Shown here in pieces: positions 33,839 to 36,155 of a stretch of 36,155 nucleotides of DNA (its first letter is position 1; each line of letters starts with the position of its first letter). Source of the stretch: Oscillospiraceae bacterium. Lineage in GTDB: Bacteria; Bacillota_A; Clostridia; Oscillospirales; Oscillospiraceae. A program made the position numbers and the translations under genes. The notes under the pieces were generated by a model. It was not told the origin of the DNA and did no database searches. It was given only the letters and a program-made list of their open reading frames with translations. The DNA is taken from contig JAFUCD010000001.1 of NCBI GenBank assembly GCA_017459865.1, positions 1 to 36,155 on the forward strand, read 5' to 3'.

Positions 33839-34723
33839 TTATTTATAGTCATAGCCGCTGGATGTGCCAAGCGGCTGATCCAGCAATTCAGGGTGCGCGA
33901 AAACATGCTTGACGAGCTTGATGCTGCGGGCAAAGTAGAAGCCGTCCGCGATCCGCTCGTCGACCGTGGCGCCGATGTTCACGACGTCGCGGATCTCCTT
34001 ATGGCCGTCGGGCATGACGAGCTCCTCCTTGTGGATCGTGCCCACGGAGATCATGATGCTGTTCGTGCCGTAGTTGTTCAGGTGATGATACACGGCGTCG
34101 CACTGGATGCTGCCGAGGTTCGTGAGGAACACGCTCGAGAAGTTCGGATCGCCTTCACGCAGCGCGTTCGGCACCAGACCCCAGAAGTCCAGCCAGCGGA
34201 TGATGCGCATAATGAGCATCAGCAGCACGCGCGGGATCTTCGCAAAGGAATCGACCACGGCGTCGATGCCGCCGGTGGAGGAGGCCGACTTGCGCGTCTC
34301 GCGGACGTCGCCGACGATCTTGCGGCTGAGCGTGTCGATCGTGTCGTCGTCCTTCGCCGTGTAGACATAGAGCGACTCCTCGCCGTTGTCGGTGAAGCGG
34401 CGCTTGACCACGAACGCCAGCTGGATCTCGTCGCGCTCATAGGTGCGGCGGCCGGCGACGAAGCGGTTCATCTTCGGGCGCTCTCTGACCATGCGCGCCA
34501 CGGTCATGACGAGGCAATGGAACAGCGTCGTCTTGTAATCCGGGTGCGCGGCGTTCTTCTGTTCGATGTATTTGAGCACCTCCGTGCAGTCGAAGCGCTC
34601 GTGCAGATAGACCTCGCTGTCGGTACGGTTCGGCAGCAGATGGCCCATGATGACCTGAAGCCCAGGCACGTCGCGGACCCAGCGTCCGTCACGGCGGTCT
34701 CCCCAGCGGCGTTTTGCTGACAT
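33839..34723 (-). CDS. Stand-alone E2-type acyltransferase-fold protein (CAT superfamily)
   Basis: 294 residues resembling only the catalytic domain of 2-oxo-acid dehydrogenase E2 (dihydrolipoamide acyltransferase) and chloramphenicol acetyltransferase. TTLFHCLVMTVARMVRERPK then MNRFVAGRRTYERDEIQLAF, SVFLTNLGSIQCDAVYHHLN with SIMISVGTI, and GATVDERIADGFYFARSIKL follow the fold's order. It has no lipoyl domain or subunit-binding segment. At the site of the usual HxxxDG catalytic motif it reads ERIADG, so the catalytic histidine is replaced by glutamate. It is coupled to the acyl-CoA ligase, hinting that acyl-CoA is its donor or ligand; that is inference. ATG 34723 follows AGAGGAG; promoter at 34773-34801. 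Confidence 0.8.
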   Translation of the reverse strand: MSAKRRWGDRRDGRWVRDVPGLQVIMGHLLPNRTDSEVYLHERFDCTEVLKYIEQKNAAHPDYKTTLFHCLVMTVARMVRERPKMNRFVAGRRTYERDEIQLAFVVKRRFTDNGEESLYVYTAKDDDTIDTLSRKIVGDVRETRKSASSTGGIDAVVDSFAKIPRVLLMLIMRIIRWLDFWGLVPNALREGDPNFSSVFLTNLGSIQCDAVYHHLNNYGTNSIMISVGTIHKEELVMPDGHKEIRDVVNIGATVDERIADGFYFARSIKLVKHVFAHPELLDQPLGTSSGYDYK

Positions 34724-34772
34724 AATAGAATCTCCTCTCGGCGCGCGTTTCCGCGCACGGTATAATCGATTT

Positions 34773-34801
34773 ATTTTAATATAATCCTACAAATTTTTCA
34801 A
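34773..34801 (-). promoter_or_regulatory. Promoter of the E2-like/acyl-CoA ligase operon
   Basis: Minus strand TTGAAA (34796-34801), 17-base spacer, TAAAAT (34773-34778). Confidence 0.7.
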
Positions 34802-34975
34802 CTTAATTGTGTGGATTATCCGACCGTTTTCGGCTTTTTGTGAAAACTGTCGAAAAAACCGAGAAAGTGTGCTAAAATGCAGTATAGTACAGGGACAGTG
34901 CTGCCGTCCGATATGCGGACCCCGCGGACGACTGTGGATCGTCCGGCGGCTGCCCGATGAGAAAGGAATCGCAAC

Positions 34976-35935
34976 ATGATCTATGAATGTGCGCCGATGG
35001 AAGGCGTGACCGGCGACCTGTTCCGGCAGGCGCAGGCGCGGCACTTTACACACGCGGCGCGATACTATACGCCGTTTCTCTCCGCGACCGAGACGCGCAC
35101 GCTCGCCGCGCGGGAGATGCGCGAGCTGGAGCCGAGCCACAACGCGGGACTCAACGTGATCCCGCAGCTGATGGGCAACGATCCCGGCGACTTCAACTGG
35201 ATGGCGGGTGCGATCCGGGATCTCGGCTACGACGAGGTGAATTTGAACCTCGGCTGTCCCTCCGGCACCGTGACGGCGAAGAAAAAGGGCGCGGGGCTGC
35301 TCGCGGAGCGCGAGCTTCTGGAGCGAATGCTCGACGGCGTGTACGGCGGGTCTCCCCTGCCGGTCTCGATCAAGATGCGGCTGGGCTGCGCCTCGGCGGA
35401 GGAGTTCCCGGCGCTCATCGAGCTGATGAACCGCTACCCCGTGCGGGAGCTGATCGTCCACGCGCGCGTGATGACACAGCAATACGCGGGGCAGCCGGAT
35501 CTGGAGGCGTTTTCGTGGGCGCTGGAGCACAGCAAAGCCCCGGTCTGCTACAACGGGGACGTGTTCGACGCCCCGTCGGCAGCGGCGCTCGCGGAGCGGT
35601 TTCCGACTTTGGAGCGCGTGATGCTCGGGCGCGGGCTTGCGGCGAACCCGGGGCTGATCCGCGAGCTCAACACCGGCGAGGCGCCGACTGCGGCGGAGCT
35701 GCGGGCGTTTCACGACACGCTCTGGGCGCTGACGCGCGAGCGCATCCCGGACAAGCGCGCGGCGCTCTTTCGCATGAAGGAGGCGTGGCGCTATCTCGGC
35801 TGCGCGTTTGAAGACCCGCGCAAGCCTCTGAAGGCGATCCGTAAGGCGACGCAGCACCCGGACTATGAGCGCGCGGTGCAGCTGCTTTTCAGCGCGTGCC
35901 CGGTGCGGGAGCACCCGGGATTTTCTTTGCTGTAA
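34976..35935 (+). CDS. tRNA-dihydrouridine synthase
   Basis: 319 residues, FMN-dependent TIM barrel reducing uridines in tRNA D-loops. YECAPMEGVTGDLFRQ binds flavin, EVNLNLGCPSGTVTAKKKGA contains the catalytic Cys94, IKMRLGC follows, then LIVHARVMTQQYAGQPDLEA, CYNGDVFDAPSAAAL and VMLGRGLAANPGLIREL complete the barrel, with a small helical C-terminal domain. The sequence belongs to the Dus family, but its subgroup cannot be fixed by eye. Start ATG 34976 is preceded by AGAAAGGAA. A plausible extended -10 promoter (TGCTAAAAT, ~34871-34879) lies ~100 bases upstream. Confidence 0.93.
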   Translation: MIYECAPMEGVTGDLFRQAQARHFTHAARYYTPFLSATETRTLAAREMRELEPSHNAGLNVIPQLMGNDPGDFNWMAGAIRDLGYDEVNLNLGCPSGTVTAKKKGAGLLAERELLERMLDGVYGGSPLPVSIKMRLGCASAEEFPALIELMNRYPVRELIVHARVMTQQYAGQPDLEAFSWALEHSKAPVCYNGDVFDAPSAAALAERFPTLERVMLGRGLAANPGLIRELNTGEAPTAAELRAFHDTLWALTRERIPDKRAALFRMKEAWRYLGCAFEDPRKPLKAIRKATQHPDYERAVQLLFSACPVREHPGFSLL

Positions 35936-35952
35936 CGCTTCCTGAACAGCAG

Positions 35953-35989
35953 AACGACCCACAGGGCGGATTGCGCCCTGTGGGTCGTT
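35953..35989 (+). terminator. Strong hairpin after the dihydrouridine synthase gene
   Basis: 16-bp perfect stem (35953-35968 with 35974-35989), five-base loop. No T-tract follows. Confidence 0.65.
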
Positions 35990-36009
35990 GAGACTGTCAA
36001 ATAAACTAT

Positions 36010-36151
36010 GCTGCTGGCCCACGAAACAGAGCAGCGGGGGAGCTCGAGGGGGCAAGGCCCGCCTCGAGTCAAATCCATCGTCGCCGCAAATCGCTTGAAA
36101 ACCTCTGGTTTTCAAGCGATTTGCTGTTTGCACAGCAAACATATCGGCGAC
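36010..36151. repeat. Compound palindromic element at the right edge
   Basis: A run of hairpins in 142 bases of non-coding DNA: GCTGCT/AGCAGC (36010-36035); CTCGAGG-GGGC/GCCC-CCTCGAG (36043-36068); an 18-bp perfect stem with a 3-base loop (36086-36103 with 36107-36124); TGTTTGC/GCAAACA (36125-36141). GTCGCCG (36080-36086) and CGGCGAC (36145-36151) enclose the last two, suggesting a three-way junction. It may continue past the window. Confidence 0.75.
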
Positions 36152-36155
36152 TGCG

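Overview
The window looks like chromosomal DNA from a high-GC member of the Clostridia, most likely the Oscillospiraceae/Ruminococcaceae. The grounds are strong AGGAGG-type ribosome binding sites, sigma-A promoters with 17-bp spacers, C/G-ending codons, a DUF6465 protein with a histone-H1-like tail, a FIVAR/SLH surface protein of the kind common in that family, and an FHA-FtsW fusion. No ribosomal RNA is present, so the assignment rests on gene style only. By eye most of the window is about 60-67% GC; the first ~1.4 kb is clearly more AT-rich.

Layout. 1-1406 (minus strand, AT-rich): XRE regulator with membrane tail, a 53-residue zinc-ribbon protein, and the start of a membrane-anchored protein cut by the window edge. 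They lie against the 3' end of a tRNA-Ser(CGA) gene (1407-1494), a classic island boundary. 1820-3224: a CLC anion transporter with a divergent selectivity filter. 3253-4545: a DUF4234/SHOCT membrane protein. 4771-6954: a DUF6465 protein and a beta-helix lipoprotein. 7014-7862: a SAM methyltransferase. 8046-10824: malic enzyme and class II fumarase, two consecutive steps from fumarate to pyruvate, separated by an array of hairpins. 10959-11408: a small lipoprotein.

11778-19289 is one long plus-strand run: FHA-FtsW/RodA, class B penicillin-binding protein, VanZ-like protein, ABC-F ATPase, YdcF/DUF218 protein, HAD phosphatase, DUF975 protein. The first four junctions are ATGA overlaps. The first two genes form a glycosyltransferase/transpeptidase pair for septal or elongation peptidoglycan. 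19358-20916 (minus) holds rsmI and a TrmN6-type methyltransferase. 21097-24222 encodes a large surface protein with six FIVAR repeats and three SLH domains. 24314-24481 (minus) is a small 2[4Fe-4S] ferredoxin. 24888-27803 carries clpC and a hotdog thioesterase, whose Shine-Dalgarno lies in a hairpin formed with the clpC 3' end.

27873-29177 (minus) holds a lipoprotein and a TrmH/SpoU methyltransferase; the latter shares overlapping -35 boxes with a divergent DUF1275 gene. DUF1275 is followed by a one-domain-short pyruvate kinase. A 38-residue membrane protein (31115-31231, minus) follows, with a palindromic operator candidate upstream. The minus-strand group 34723-31399 contains an E2-type acyltransferase-fold protein, an acyl-CoA ligase and a cytidylate-kinase-like protein. 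A tRNA-dihydrouridine synthase (34976-35935) and a compound palindromic element (36010-36151) close the window. I see no CRISPR array, insertion sequence or prophage. The most promising leads are the E2-like/acyl-CoA ligase pair, the FHA-FtsW/PBP/VanZ operon, the short pyruvate kinase, and several RNA- or operator-level regulatory structures.
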